Assembly (NCBI GenBank): GCA_025362585.1
Contig: JANYFR010000028.1
Location: 1-64,000, forward strand
Direction: 5' to 3'
Length of the DNA: 64,000 bases
Source of the DNA: Acidimicrobiales bacterium
GTDB lineage: Bacteria; Actinomycetota; Acidimicrobiia; Acidimicrobiales; RAAP-2
The notes under the pieces were generated by a model. The model was not told the origin of the DNA. It ran no database searches and saw only the letters and a program-made list of their open reading frames with translations. A program made the translations under genes and the position numbers. Shown here one piece after another: positions 42,055-49,982 of this stretch (position 1 is the stretch's first letter; each line of letters opens with the position of its first letter).

Positions 42055-42977
42055 CGGCTGCCGATGGTGCGATGGAGTCGCACGTACGTCGCTCGAAAGC
42101 CGTAGCCGAGCCAGTAGCGCTGCGCGGCGCGGTTGGTGACCCGCCAGTTCGTCTCCACGTACGCGAAGCCGGCCGCACTGGCGTCGGCCATCGCGTGGTC
42201 GACTAACGCGGTGGCGACGCCACGCCCGCGATGTTCGGGCAGCACCGACACGGCACTTAGGTGCAACGTCCGTTCGAAGGATCCTCGACGCGTTGGCAAC
42301 GCGAAGGTGATGCACTGTGCGACCGGTCCATCGAGATGTTCCACGAGGTAGTGGTGCACCTCGGGATCGACGAGCGCCTCGTGGAGGTCCTCGCGCTTGG
42401 ACACGTCCACGAAAAGTGAAAAACTGGGTCCGAGCCGTTGGGCGTCGTCGATGACGCGATCGAGCATGACCGCGGCGTCGAGGTCTTCGACGCCGCCTCG
42501 GCGCAGCGCGTAGCCCGCGGGCGGGGCGTGACGCTGGACGAGGGGAAGCGACCGCACGCCGCGGGTGTGCATCCGCGCGAAACCGAGTTCGTACCACGGC
42601 GACGTTGAGGCCGCGTCGTCCAGTGTCCAGACGTAGTGCTCGACGGCGCCCGCGTCGATCCACGTCGTTCCGGCGGCGGCGTAGAGGTCACTCAACACCT
42701 CGACGTCATCAAATGACGCGCCGTCGGGACCGGTCCACGCGGCGTTGCCGTACGTGGCGTCGTCGAGGAGAGCCCCGTAGAGATGACCCACGACCCGACG
42801 GCCCTCGAGCGCGACCCAGGTGGCGTTCGTCGACTGACGAAGCGATTCGACGAAGAGATCGCGATCGATCACGGGATTGATGAGCGGCTGGAGCGACGCG
42901 TCGAGGGCGAGGCGCCGCTGGACGCGGGTGACGACGTCGTCGATGTCGTCGGGGTGCAGGGGGCGTACCGTCGTCAC
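42051..42977 (-). CDS. GNAT-family acetyltransferase, two-domain
   Basis: 308 residues. A complete GNAT domain occupies the C-terminal half, with the acetyl-CoA loop VSVLPEHRGRGVATALVDHAM and the final strand ETNWRVTNRAAQRYWLGYGF. The N-terminal half (TTVRPLHPDDIDDVV, WVALEGRRVVGHLYG) resembles a second, more divergent GNAT fold. The acyl acceptor is unknown. GTG at 42977 has TACGGT ending 6 bases upstream and no ribosome site. It overlaps the convergent peroxidase gene by 4 bases. Confidence 0.82.
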   Translation of the reverse strand: MTTVRPLHPDDIDDVVTRVQRRLALDASLQPLINPVIDRDLFVESLRQSTNATWVALEGRRVVGHLYGALLDDATYGNAAWTGPDGASFDDVEVLSDLYAAAGTTWIDAGAVEHYVWTLDDAASTSPWYELGFARMHTRGVRSLPLVQRHAPPAGYALRRGGVEDLDAAVMLDRVIDDAQRLGPSFSLFVDVSKREDLHEALVDPEVHHYLVEHLDGPVAQCITFALPTRRGSFERTLHLSAVSVLPEHRGRGVATALVDHAMADASAAGFAYVETNWRVTNRAAQRYWLGYGFRATYVRLHRTIGSR

Positions 42978-42983
42978 GGGGCC

Positions 42984-42989
42984 ACCGTA
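42984..42989 (-). promoter_or_regulatory. Leaderless-type -10 hexamer of GNAT gene
   Basis: On the minus strand TACGGT is followed by GGCCCC and GTG at 42977. Confidence 0.5.
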
Positions 42990-43016
42990 GTCGCGGGGTT
43001 GTGCCAGAGTTGCGGG

Positions 43017-43676
43017 GTGACTTTGCGGGCGACGCTCTTCGACATGGACGGACTGCTCTTCGATTCCGAGGTCCTCTGGCTAAAGGCCGAACACGAGATC
43101 TTCTCGGGACTCGGGGTGGTCCTCGACGAGAGCGAGGAGCGCTCCACCAAGGGAATGTACGTCAACGAAGTAGTGGAGTACTGGCGTGCTCGCTTCCCGT
43201 GGGACGGGCCGTCGGTCGCCGACGTCGTCGCTCAGTTGCTGGCGCGCGTGGGCGAACTCGTTGAAACCGAAGGCCGACTGTTGCCCGGGGCCCTACGCGC
43301 GCTCGATCTGGCGAGCGAGCGCGGTCCGGTCGCGCTCGCCAGTTCGACACCGCTCGCACTGATCCACCAGTGTCTCGACCACTTCGAACTGGGCACGCGC
43401 TTCACGTCAATCCACTCCGCGCAGTTCGAACCATTCGGCAAGCCCCATCCCGGGGTCTTTCTCACCGCGGCCGCCTCGCTCAACGTCACCCCGGGCCAGT
43501 GCCTGGTGTTTGAGGACTCCGCCGCCGGCGTCATCGCCGCCAAGGCGGCGTCCATGACCGTGGTCGCCGTGCCGACGACCGAGGACCGGGTCCGTGCGGC
43601 GTTCGCGATTGCCGACCTCGTGCTCGACTCACTCGAAGATCTAACTGAAGCGTGGCTCGACAGCGAATTCGCCTAG
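43017..43676 (+). CDS. HAD-superfamily phosphatase (beta-phosphoglucomutase/YniC-like)
   Basis: 219 residues. HAD motif I is ATLFDMDGLLFDSE with the nucleophile and acid/base aspartates; motif II is ALASSTP; motifs III and IV appear in GKPHPGVFL and CLVFEDSAAGVIAAKAA. A helical cap follows motif I. Likely a sugar-phosphate phosphatase or phosphoglucomutase; substrate not determined. GTG at 43017 begins the fold; the longer upstream frame is antisense to the GNAT gene. CAGAGT ends 6 bases upstream, a weak leaderless -10. Confidence 0.88.
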   Translation: MTLRATLFDMDGLLFDSEVLWLKAEHEIFSGLGVVLDESEERSTKGMYVNEVVEYWRARFPWDGPSVADVVAQLLARVGELVETEGRLLPGALRALDLASERGPVALASSTPLALIHQCLDHFELGTRFTSIHSAQFEPFGKPHPGVFLTAAASLNVTPGQCLVFEDSAAGVIAAKAASMTVVAVPTTEDRVRAAFAIADLVLDSLEDLTEAWLDSEFA

Positions 43677-44135
43677 AGGACGTTCGTAAAACGACTGGCC
43701 ACCGGGTGGGTGAACGCGTCGGGTGGGCACTGTTCGACCGGCGTCCAACCGTTGTTTGTGTAGAAGGCCAGCGCCTCGGGTTGGGCCAGTCCCGTCTCGA
43801 GGTAGAGCTGGACGAAGCCGAGTGAGCAGCTGCTCCTCCACGCACGTGATCAACGCCGCGGCCACTCCGGCGCGGCGTCGGTCGGGTCGGACCCTGAGGC
43901 GCTTCACTTCGCCGAGGTTCGAGTGTGGATCGCTGATCGATCGCACGCCGACGCTGCCCGCGAGGTCGCCGTCGACCCGCGCGACGAGAAAGCGACCCCG
44001 CGGCGGTTGTCGTTCATCCAGTGACAACTGGGACTTCTCCGAAGTCGTCGTAGCGCCGGGCCCGTTCGTCGAGTGCGGCGTGAAAGACGTTGCGCGCCCC
44101 ACTCGACTCGATTGATTCGTCGCGAATCGTCAGTG
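43673..44135 (-). pseudogene. Frameshifted GNAT acetyltransferase
   Basis: Pieces of one GNAT protein are spread over three minus-strand frames. The beginning (TIRDESIESSGARNVFHAAL, then DERARRYDDF) is in one frame and ends at a stop. The middle (RGRFLVARVDGDLAGSVGV, EVKRLRVRPDRRRAGVAAAL, ITCVEEQLL) is in a second. The end (LGFVQLYLETGLAQPEALAF, YTNNGWTPVEQCPPDAF, ending VASRFTNVL) is in a third, with its stop at 43673-43675. At least two frameshifts, near 44050 and near 43822, are needed to rebuild it, and no clear start codon remains. Sequencing errors could in principle cause this. Confidence 0.75.
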
Positions 44136-44215
44136 GGGGTACCTTCCAACAGTACGAGCCGGCGCGTTGTCGACGAATCGTTAACTACGATTGGAGGACT
44201 CATCGAAGGAGCACC

Positions 44216-47200
44216 GTGTTTCGCCCCGTCAGCGCCGAATTGGATTTCGTGGCCATTGAAGAGGCGGAGCTCGCCCGTTGGCGGACGAATGACGTTTTCG
44301 CGCGCTCGATGCGCCAGCGCGAAGGTGCCGAACCGTGGGTCTTCTACGAGGGTCCGCCGACCGCCAACGGCAAACCGGGGCTTCACCACGTGTGGGCGCG
44401 GGTCTACAAGGATCTCTTCTGTCGCTACCAGACCATGCAGGGTCGACAGGTCGCGCGCCGCGCCGGGTGGGACACGCACGGCCTGCCCGTCGAGGTCCAG
44501 GTCGAGAAGCAATTGGGTATCTCGGGCAAGCAGGCGATCGTCGATCAGATCGGGATCACCGAGTTCACGCGTCTCTGTCGCGAGTCGGTGCTGACCTACG
44601 TCGGCGAGTTTGAACGGCTGACCGAGCGCGTGGGCTACTGGACCGACATGGAGCACGCGTACTACACGTTTCACCCCGAGTACATCGAGTCGGTGTGGTG
44701 GCACCTTCAGCAGCTCTTCGATCGTGGACTGCTCTACGAGGATTTGAAGGTCGTGCCCTACTGTCCGCGCTGCGGCACGGCGCTGTCCAGCCACGAGCTC
44801 GGCCAGCCCGAGGTCTACACCGACGAGCTCGACGAGAGTGCCTACGTGAAACTGCGGATCACGGACGCAGAGGCGCACGGGGGCCTCTTCGGCGCGACGC
44901 ACCTCGCGGTCTGGACGACGACACCCTGGACGCTGCTCTCCAACGTCGCCGTGGCGGTCAACCCCTTGGTGAGCTACGTGGTGGTTGACGGGATCATCGT
45001 CGCCCAGGACCTCGTCGAGTCGGTCTTCGGCGACGGCACTACTTTCAGTGCCGCGATGCCCGGTGCCGCACTCGAAGGAGTCCACTACGAGCGGCCCTTT
45101 CACGACGTCGAACTGCCCGAGGACGTCGACGCCGCCTACGTGGTCCTGGCCGACTACGTGACGACCGACGAGGGCACGGGTCTCGTCCACCAGTCGCCGG
45201 CCTTTGGTGAGATCGACCGCATCATCGCGCGCCAGCACCTCCTGCCGACGGTCAATCCTGTGGGACCCGATGGCTGTTTCACCTCGGCCGTGGCGTGGCT
45301 CGAGGGTTGCGCCGTGCGCGAGGCGAATCACCGAATCAACGACGAATTGGAGCGACGCGGGCTCTTGCTGCGTCGCCACGACTACGTCCACGCGATGCCG
45401 CACTGCTGGCGCTGTGGGACCGTCCTCATCTACTGGGGCAAGCCCAGCTGGTACGTCGCGACGAGCCGGTTCAAGGAGACGATGCTGGCCGAAAACCAGA
45501 CGATTGACTGGCACCCCGGCCACATTCGCGACGGTCGCTTCGGCGAATGGCTGGAGAATAACGTCGACTGGGCGCTGTCGCGCGACCGCTTTTGGGGTAC
45601 GCCCCTGCCGATCTGGCGCTGCGACGACAATCACTACACCTGCGTGGGGTCGCTGCGCGAGTTGGGTGAGCTCGCGGGGCGCGACCTGCGTGACCTCGAT
45701 CCGCACCGCCCGACGATCGATGAGGTGGTGGTGCCGTGTCGCACCTGCGCGCGAGAGGCCCGACGGGTCGAGCCGGTGATCGACGCGTGGTTCGACTCCG
45801 GCTCGATGCCGGCGGCCCAGGTTGGTTACCCCCACGTCCCCGGATCGTCGGACGCCCTCCAGTTCCCCGCCCAGTTTGTCGCGGAAGCGATCGACCAGAC
45901 TCGCGGGTGGTTCTACTCGCTCCTCGCCGTCAACACTCTCGTCTTTGGCGCGAAGCCCTACGAGCACGTCCTCTGCCTCGGCCACATCGTCGACGAGACC
46001 GGCAAGAAGATGAGCAAGTCGGTCGGCAACGTGATCGACCCGTGGGAGGTGCTCAACACGCGCGGTGCCGACCCGTTGCGCTGGTGGATGTTCTCCCAGG
46101 GCTCACCGTGGACCTCGACGCGCGCGAGCCTGGGTGCCATCGACTCCTCGATGCGTGAGACCCTCGCCACCCTCTGGAACACGTTCAGCTTCTTCACGAC
46201 CTACGCGTCACTCAACGACTTCGACCCCACCGACGCGGACATCCCGGCGCGAACGGCCCGCCCCGCCATGGACCGATGGATCCTCTCGCGCCTCGAGCAG
46301 GTGACGGGCGCCATGACGAGCGCACTCGACGGTTACGAGCCCCTGGGGGGCACCGACGCCATGAACGCGTTCATCGACGACCTCTCGAACTGGTACGTAC
46401 GTCGTGGTCGGCGCCGCTTTTGGCGTACCGATCCCACTGCGCCGCGCTCGGACTCACTCGGCGCCCAGGCGACCCTGCTCGAAGTCCTGCAGCGCGTCAC
46501 GCTGCTGCTGGCGCCGTTCTGCCCGTTCCTCGCCGAGCGCCTCTTCACCGAGCTCTTCGACGTCGCACCGAGCGACTCGGTCCACCTCGCCGACTGGCCG
46601 TCGCTCTCTCCCGGTGACCGCGACGTGGACCTCGAGGAGTCGATGGCCGTGGCGCGACGCCTCACCTCACTCGGTCGCGCCGCGCGCGCCGAAGCCGGCG
46701 TCAAAGTGCGCCAGCCCCTCGCGCGCGCCCTCGTCTTTCTGCCCGCCGGTTCGCCGATGCCGCCCGCGGGGGTCGTCGAAGACGAACTCAACGTCGACCT
46801 TCTGGAGTACGGCCAAGAGCTCGCCGACGTTTTGAAATTCGAACTCGTGCCGAACTTTCGCACGGTCGGACCACGCTTGGGGGAGACCGCGAAAGAGCTC
46901 CGACCGGCACTCGCGGCGCTCGATTCAGTCCAGGCCGCCCAAGCCCTCGAGGGCGGCGCCACGGTGTCGGTGACATTGTCGACGGGGACCTTTGAACTCA
47001 GCAGTGGGGACATTGAACTGCGCGTGAAGAGTCAAGGGGGCTACGCGGTGTCGCGCGACGGCGGCGAGGTCATCGCACTGGACCTCACGCTCGACGACGA
47101 TCTTCGGCGACGGGGCTACCTGCGCGACGTCGTTCGCCAGGTTCAGGATCTGCGAAAGAACTCGGGCCTCGACGTGTCGGACCGCGTGCACCTGTTCGTG

Positions 47201-47350
47201 ACGGGCATCGACGACTTGAGCGACGGCTTCACGCTCCTCGCACACGAGGTGCTCGCGACCCAGGTGACCGCGGGGGAGGGTCCCGGTGAGGGGGCGGTCC
47301 TCGAACTCGACGACGGACGCGTGGCCCGAGCCTGGATTACGCGCGCCTAG
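44216..47350 (+). CDS. ileS: Isoleucyl-tRNA synthetase
   Basis: 1044 residues, class Ia synthetase charging tRNA-Ile. The HIGH-type motif reads PTANGKPGLHHV (His57, His58) and the KMSKS loop is DETGKKMSKSVGN. AGWDTHGLPVEVQVEKQLG and the editing-domain segment WTTTPWTLLSNVAVAVNP are intact, and the C-terminal domain is present. The sequence belongs to the actinobacterial/eukaryote-like group. GTG at 44216 is chosen because AGGAG lies just upstream and MFRPVSAELDFV is the natural start; the longer frame covers the broken GNAT gene. The end overlaps the MarR gene by 4 bases. Confidence 0.96.
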   Translation: MFRPVSAELDFVAIEEAELARWRTNDVFARSMRQREGAEPWVFYEGPPTANGKPGLHHVWARVYKDLFCRYQTMQGRQVARRAGWDTHGLPVEVQVEKQLGISGKQAIVDQIGITEFTRLCRESVLTYVGEFERLTERVGYWTDMEHAYYTFHPEYIESVWWHLQQLFDRGLLYEDLKVVPYCPRCGTALSSHELGQPEVYTDELDESAYVKLRITDAEAHGGLFGATHLAVWTTTPWTLLSNVAVAVNPLVSYVVVDGIIVAQDLVESVFGDGTTFSAAMPGAALEGVHYERPFHDVELPEDVDAAYVVLADYVTTDEGTGLVHQSPAFGEIDRIIARQHLLPTVNPVGPDGCFTSAVAWLEGCAVREANHRINDELERRGLLLRRHDYVHAMPHCWRCGTVLIYWGKPSWYVATSRFKETMLAENQTIDWHPGHIRDGRFGEWLENNVDWALSRDRFWGTPLPIWRCDDNHYTCVGSLRELGELAGRDLRDLDPHRPTIDEVVVPCRTCAREARRVEPVIDAWFDSGSMPAAQVGYPHVPGSSDALQFPAQFVAEAIDQTRGWFYSLLAVNTLVFGAKPYEHVLCLGHIVDETGKKMSKSVGNVIDPWEVLNTRGADPLRWWMFSQGSPWTSTRASLGAIDSSMRETLATLWNTFSFFTTYASLNDFDPTDADIPARTARPAMDRWILSRLEQVTGAMTSALDGYEPLGGTDAMNAFIDDLSNWYVRRGRRRFWRTDPTAPRSDSLGAQATLLEVLQRVTLLLAPFCPFLAERLFTELFDVAPSDSVHLADWPSLSPGDRDVDLEESMAVARRLTSLGRAARAEAGVKVRQPLARALVFLPAGSPMPPAGVVEDELNVDLLEYGQELADVLKFELVPNFRTVGPRLGETAKELRPALAALDSVQAAQALEGGATVSVTLSTGTFELSSGDIELRVKSQGGYAVSRDGGEVIALDLTLDDDLRRRGYLRDVVRQVQDLRKNSGLDVSDRVHLFVTGIDDLSDGFTLLAHEVLATQVTAGEGPGEGAVLELDDGRVARAWITRA

Positions 47351-47823
47351 AGCGGACTGTTGAGCTTCTCGAGCAGACCGGCGAGGGTCGAGCGCTCCAC
47401 GTCGTCCAGGCGACTCGTGAGGTGGACCCCGAGATACTCGAGGTGCACGTTGAGGGCGTCGTCGAGTTTCGCGTTCCCGAGGTCAGTGATGGCCACGTGA
47501 ATAGCGCGACGGTCACTGGGACAGTTCTGACGAATCACGAATCCGGCCCCTTCGAGACGGTCGATCAACCTGGTCGTGCCGCCGGTCGAATGGACAATGG
47601 CGTCGGCGATCTGGTTCATCTTGAGCCGGCCCTCGGGCGAACGGCGAAGTTGCAGCAACACGTCGAACCACGCGAGGGGCAAGTCGCAACTCGTTTCGAG
47701 CTCCAGTCCGAGGCTGCGGGCCAGTCGGGCGTTCGTGTCCATCAAGAGCCCGAACAGTTGGACCCTCTCGTCGCCTGATGGGCAGGTATTTGGGAGGGTG
47801 GTCACTTCTAAATTGTAGCGCAT
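47347..47823 (-). CDS. MarR-family transcriptional regulator
   Basis: 158 residues. The winged helix is clear: LAWFDVLLQLRRSPEGRLKMNQIADAI, then STGGTTRLIDRLEGAGFV and the wing NCPSDRRAIHVAITDLG. N- and C-terminal helices form the dimer interface. It diverges from yceI across a 93-base region holding a near-consensus promoter whose -35 overlaps a CTTGACAAG imperfect palindrome. It is therefore likely to repress yceI and itself; the ligand is unknown. Confidence 0.92.
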   Translation of the reverse strand: MRYNLEVTTLPNTCPSGDERVQLFGLLMDTNARLARSLGLELETSCDLPLAWFDVLLQLRRSPEGRLKMNQIADAIVHSTGGTTRLIDRLEGAGFVIRQNCPSDRRAIHVAITDLGNAKLDDALNVHLEYLGVHLTSRLDDVERSTLAGLLEKLNSPL

Positions 47824-47843
47824 TGTTTACCTAGAATTTATTG

Positions 47844-47874
47844 CTTGACAAGTAGTTGCACATACGAGTATACT
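47844..47874 (+). promoter_or_regulatory. Near-consensus sigma-70-type promoter of yceI with overlapping operator-like palindrome
   Basis: TTGACA (47845-47850) and TATACT (47869-47874) are separated by 18 bases. CTTGACAAG (47844-47852), a 4-bp half-site palindrome around a central A, covers the -35 and could be the MarR binding site. This is the clearest -35/-10 pair in the window. Confidence 0.75.
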
Positions 47875-47916
47875 GGTCATCAGTAAGGAAAACCCCCCCA
47901 AAATAGGAGAACCGCA

Positions 47917-48486
47917 ATGACCGATACCGCAATCCAGACCAGTGCCCGCAACCTTCCCGAGGCCGGTGTCTACACCGTTGACGCCGTCCACTCGACCGTG
48001 AGCTTCGTCGCGCGCCACCTGGTCGCCGCGAAGGTCCGTGGCCGCTTCACCGATTTCTCGGGCGTGATCTCTATTGGCGCCACCCCCGAGACATCGTCGG
48101 TCGAGGCCGTGGTCCAGGCCGCCAGTATCACCACCGACAACGACATGCGCGATGGCCACCTCAAGAGCGCCGACTTCCTCGACCTCGAGAACAACCCAAC
48201 GTTGACCCTCAAGTCGACCAAGATCTCGCCCAAGGGGGAGAACTACGAGCTCGTCGCGGACCTGACGCTGCGAGGCGTGACCAAGTCGGTGACCTTCACG
48301 CTCGAATTCCTCGGCGCGGGCCCGTCGATGGTCCCCGGCGCTAACGTCGCCGGTTTTGAAGCCCGTGGAGAGATTGACCGCCGCGATTTCGGCGTCAACT
48401 TCGAGGGTTCGTTGGAGAACGGCAGTCTCGTCGTGGGCAACAAGATCGCCCTCGAGTTCGCGATCGAAGCCGCTGAGCAGCGCTAA
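47917..48486 (+). CDS. YceI-family lipid-binding-fold protein
   Basis: 189 residues of the YceI lipocalin-like beta barrel. VYTVDAVHSTVSFVARHL, VRGRFTDFSGVI, DMRDGHLKSADFLD and TLRGVTKSVTF are family marks, ending in VVGNKIALEFAIEA. YceI proteins bind polyisoprenoids or other amphiphiles. No signal peptide is present, so this one is cytoplasmic. AGGAG lies 8 bases before ATG 47917. It has a strong promoter under probable MarR control and a 15-bp hairpin after the stop. Confidence 0.93.
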   Translation: MTDTAIQTSARNLPEAGVYTVDAVHSTVSFVARHLVAAKVRGRFTDFSGVISIGATPETSSVEAVVQAASITTDNDMRDGHLKSADFLDLENNPTLTLKSTKISPKGENYELVADLTLRGVTKSVTFTLEFLGAGPSMVPGANVAGFEARGEIDRRDFGVNFEGSLENGSLVVGNKIALEFAIEAAEQR

Positions 48487-48500
48487 CCGCTCGCACCAGT

Positions 48501-48535
48501 CCAGCACGCCGGGGGTATCGCCCCCGGCGTGCTGG
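48501..48535. terminator. 15-bp perfect hairpin terminator after yceI
   Basis: Arms 48501-48515 and 48521-48535 are fully complementary around the loop TATCG. It follows yceI by 14 bases. No U-tract follows, and the next promoter hexamer TACGAT starts 5 bases later. Confidence 0.7.
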
Positions 48536-48539
48536 ACGT

Positions 48540-48545
48540 TACGAT
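48540..48545 (+). promoter_or_regulatory. Leaderless-type -10 hexamer of small membrane protein
   Basis: TACGAT is followed by GGGTCC and ATG at 48552; no ribosome site. Confidence 0.5.
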
Positions 48546-48551
48546 GGGTCC

Positions 48552-48674
48552 ATGGCGAAAAACTCCAAAGGCAAAGCGGTCAAGGGCGGCCTCGGCGTCC
48601 TCGGTGCGCTCGCGACAATCGTCTCGGTGTGGTGGTTCGCACTGCGTCCGAGGTTCAACAAGCACGAAGAGTAG
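48552..48674 (+). CDS. Small (40-residue) single-helix membrane protein
   Basis: The protein begins MAKNSKGKAVKGG, a basic N-terminus, followed by one hydrophobic helix (LGVLGALATIVSVWWFAL) and a basic tail RPRFNKHEE. This is the layout of a small bitopic membrane protein with positive charges on both sides. TACGAT ends 6 bases before the ATG, a spacing repeated at many genes here, which supports expression. It lies between the yceI terminator and an MFS gene. Function unknown. Confidence 0.6.
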   Translation: MAKNSKGKAVKGGLGVLGALATIVSVWWFALRPRFNKHEE

Positions 48675-48714
48675 TCATCGCGTCACGGGGTCGTTGATAA
48701 CGACGTCGCAGCGT

Positions 48715-48720
48715 TAGCGT
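48715..48720 (+). promoter_or_regulatory. Leaderless-type -10 hexamer of MFS gene
   Basis: TAGCGT is followed by TGACGTC and ATG at 48728. Confidence 0.5.
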
Positions 48721-48727
48721 TGACGTC

Positions 48728-49978
48728 ATGGCCTCCGCCTCATTCGCCCCGTTGCGCCATCGCAGTTTCAGCCTCACCCTGCTCTCGTCCTTCGTCTCGT
48801 CGACCGGAACCTGGATGCAGACCGTGGCGCTCGGGGTCTACCTCACCGAGACGACGCACAACCCACTGTGGCTCGGTCTGCTCACGGTCGCGGCGTGGAG
48901 TCCGGCCCTCATCGGTTCGCCGCTCGGTGGGGTCGTCGCCGATCGCTGGAGTCGACAACGGTGGATCCAGCTCAACAACTCAGTCCTGGCACTGACCGCG
49001 ACCGTCCTCGCGGTGGCGGCGCTGACCCACCACCTCTCGCCCCTGTTGGCCGTGTACCTCGCCCTCTTCGAGGGCCTCTGCGGCTCGGCGTCGTGGTCGG
49101 CGTGGCAGTCGTTGCTGCCCGACCTCGTCGAACGTGACGAGGTGCTCGCGGCGGTCTCACTCTCTTCGGCGCAGTTCAATCTCGGACGCATCATCGGCCC
49201 GATGCTCGCGGGCGTCACCCTGGCGTTCTCGTCCCCCGGGGTCTGCTTCGCGTTCAACGCGGCGTCCTTCGTCTTCGTGGTCGTCATCTTCTCCTTCGTG
49301 CGCAGCCCTGCGCGGCCCAAGCAGACCTCCAAGGTGCGCCTCTGGGCCGAGACCGTCGTCGGGGCGAAACGGGCCTGGGCGGTCAAGGGATGTCGCTACC
49401 CGATTCTCGGGATCGGCACCGTCGCACTGATCGCGAGCCCGTTCATTGCCCTCGTGCCGGCGATGGCGATTCAGACGTTGCACACCGGGCGCGTCGGCGT
49501 CTCGTGGCTGGTCACGGCCCAGGGAGTGGGCGCGGTGGTGGGAGCTGTGACGCTGCCCGCGATCGCGAAGCGCACCTCGCGCCTCGCGGTACTGCGTGGC
49601 TCGCTCGCCACGGTCGCCGTGACCCTCGCCCTGTACGGGGCGGCCCCGAACCTGGCGTTCGCGGTCGCGGCGCTCGTGGTGCTCGGCGGCGCCTACGTCG
49701 GCACGCTGACGGGCTTTAACACGGCCGTGCAGTTGCACGCGCCGCTCAGCGAGCGCTCGCGCATCCTCTCGCTCTACACCCTCTCGCTCTCTTTCTTCTA
49801 TCCCCTGGGGGCCCTCGCGCAGGCGGCGCTCGCCAAATCGTGGGGCGTGCGGCCCGTCACGCTCGGCGCCGCCTTCGTCTTCGCGTTCGTGCTGCTGCTC
49901 GTGACGGTGCTACGACCGGCGTTCTGGGTCGAAATCGGTGCCGGCTCGAATCAGGCGCCGGTTTTGCTGGCAGACTAG
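48728..49978 (+). CDS. MFS transporter (EntS/MFS_3-like)
   Basis: 416 residues, 12 predicted helices. FAPLRHRSFSLTLLSSFVSSTGTWMQTVALGVYL is split by the usual MFS_3 start, and GSPLGGVVADRWSRQRWIQL is the helix 2-3 loop. ARSxL-like ASWSAWQSLLPDLVERDEVLAAVSLSSAQ follows. The family contains siderophore and drug exporters; substrate here unknown. The ATG start appears leaderless. The stop is 4 bases before the aldehyde dehydrogenase ATG, so the two may be co-transcribed. Confidence 0.88.
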   Translation: MASASFAPLRHRSFSLTLLSSFVSSTGTWMQTVALGVYLTETTHNPLWLGLLTVAAWSPALIGSPLGGVVADRWSRQRWIQLNNSVLALTATVLAVAALTHHLSPLLAVYLALFEGLCGSASWSAWQSLLPDLVERDEVLAAVSLSSAQFNLGRIIGPMLAGVTLAFSSPGVCFAFNAASFVFVVVIFSFVRSPARPKQTSKVRLWAETVVGAKRAWAVKGCRYPILGIGTVALIASPFIALVPAMAIQTLHTGRVGVSWLVTAQGVGAVVGAVTLPAIAKRTSRLAVLRGSLATVAVTLALYGAAPNLAFAVAALVVLGGAYVGTLTGFNTAVQLHAPLSERSRILSLYTLSLSFFYPLGALAQAALAKSWGVRPVTLGAAFVFAFVLLLVTVLRPAFWVEIGAGSNQAPVLLAD

Positions 49979-49982
49979 GGCC

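Noticed and set aside
44100-44215. Possible T-box leader before ileS (a GGGGGTACC segment near 44140)
   Set aside because: The conserved T-box core and specifier hairpin are not seen, and the region overlaps remains of the GNAT gene.
43904-45985. Very long minus-strand open frame (693 codons) opposite ileS
   Set aside because: It is the antisense shadow of ileS in GC-rich DNA; composition is Arg/His/Gly-rich and matches no family.
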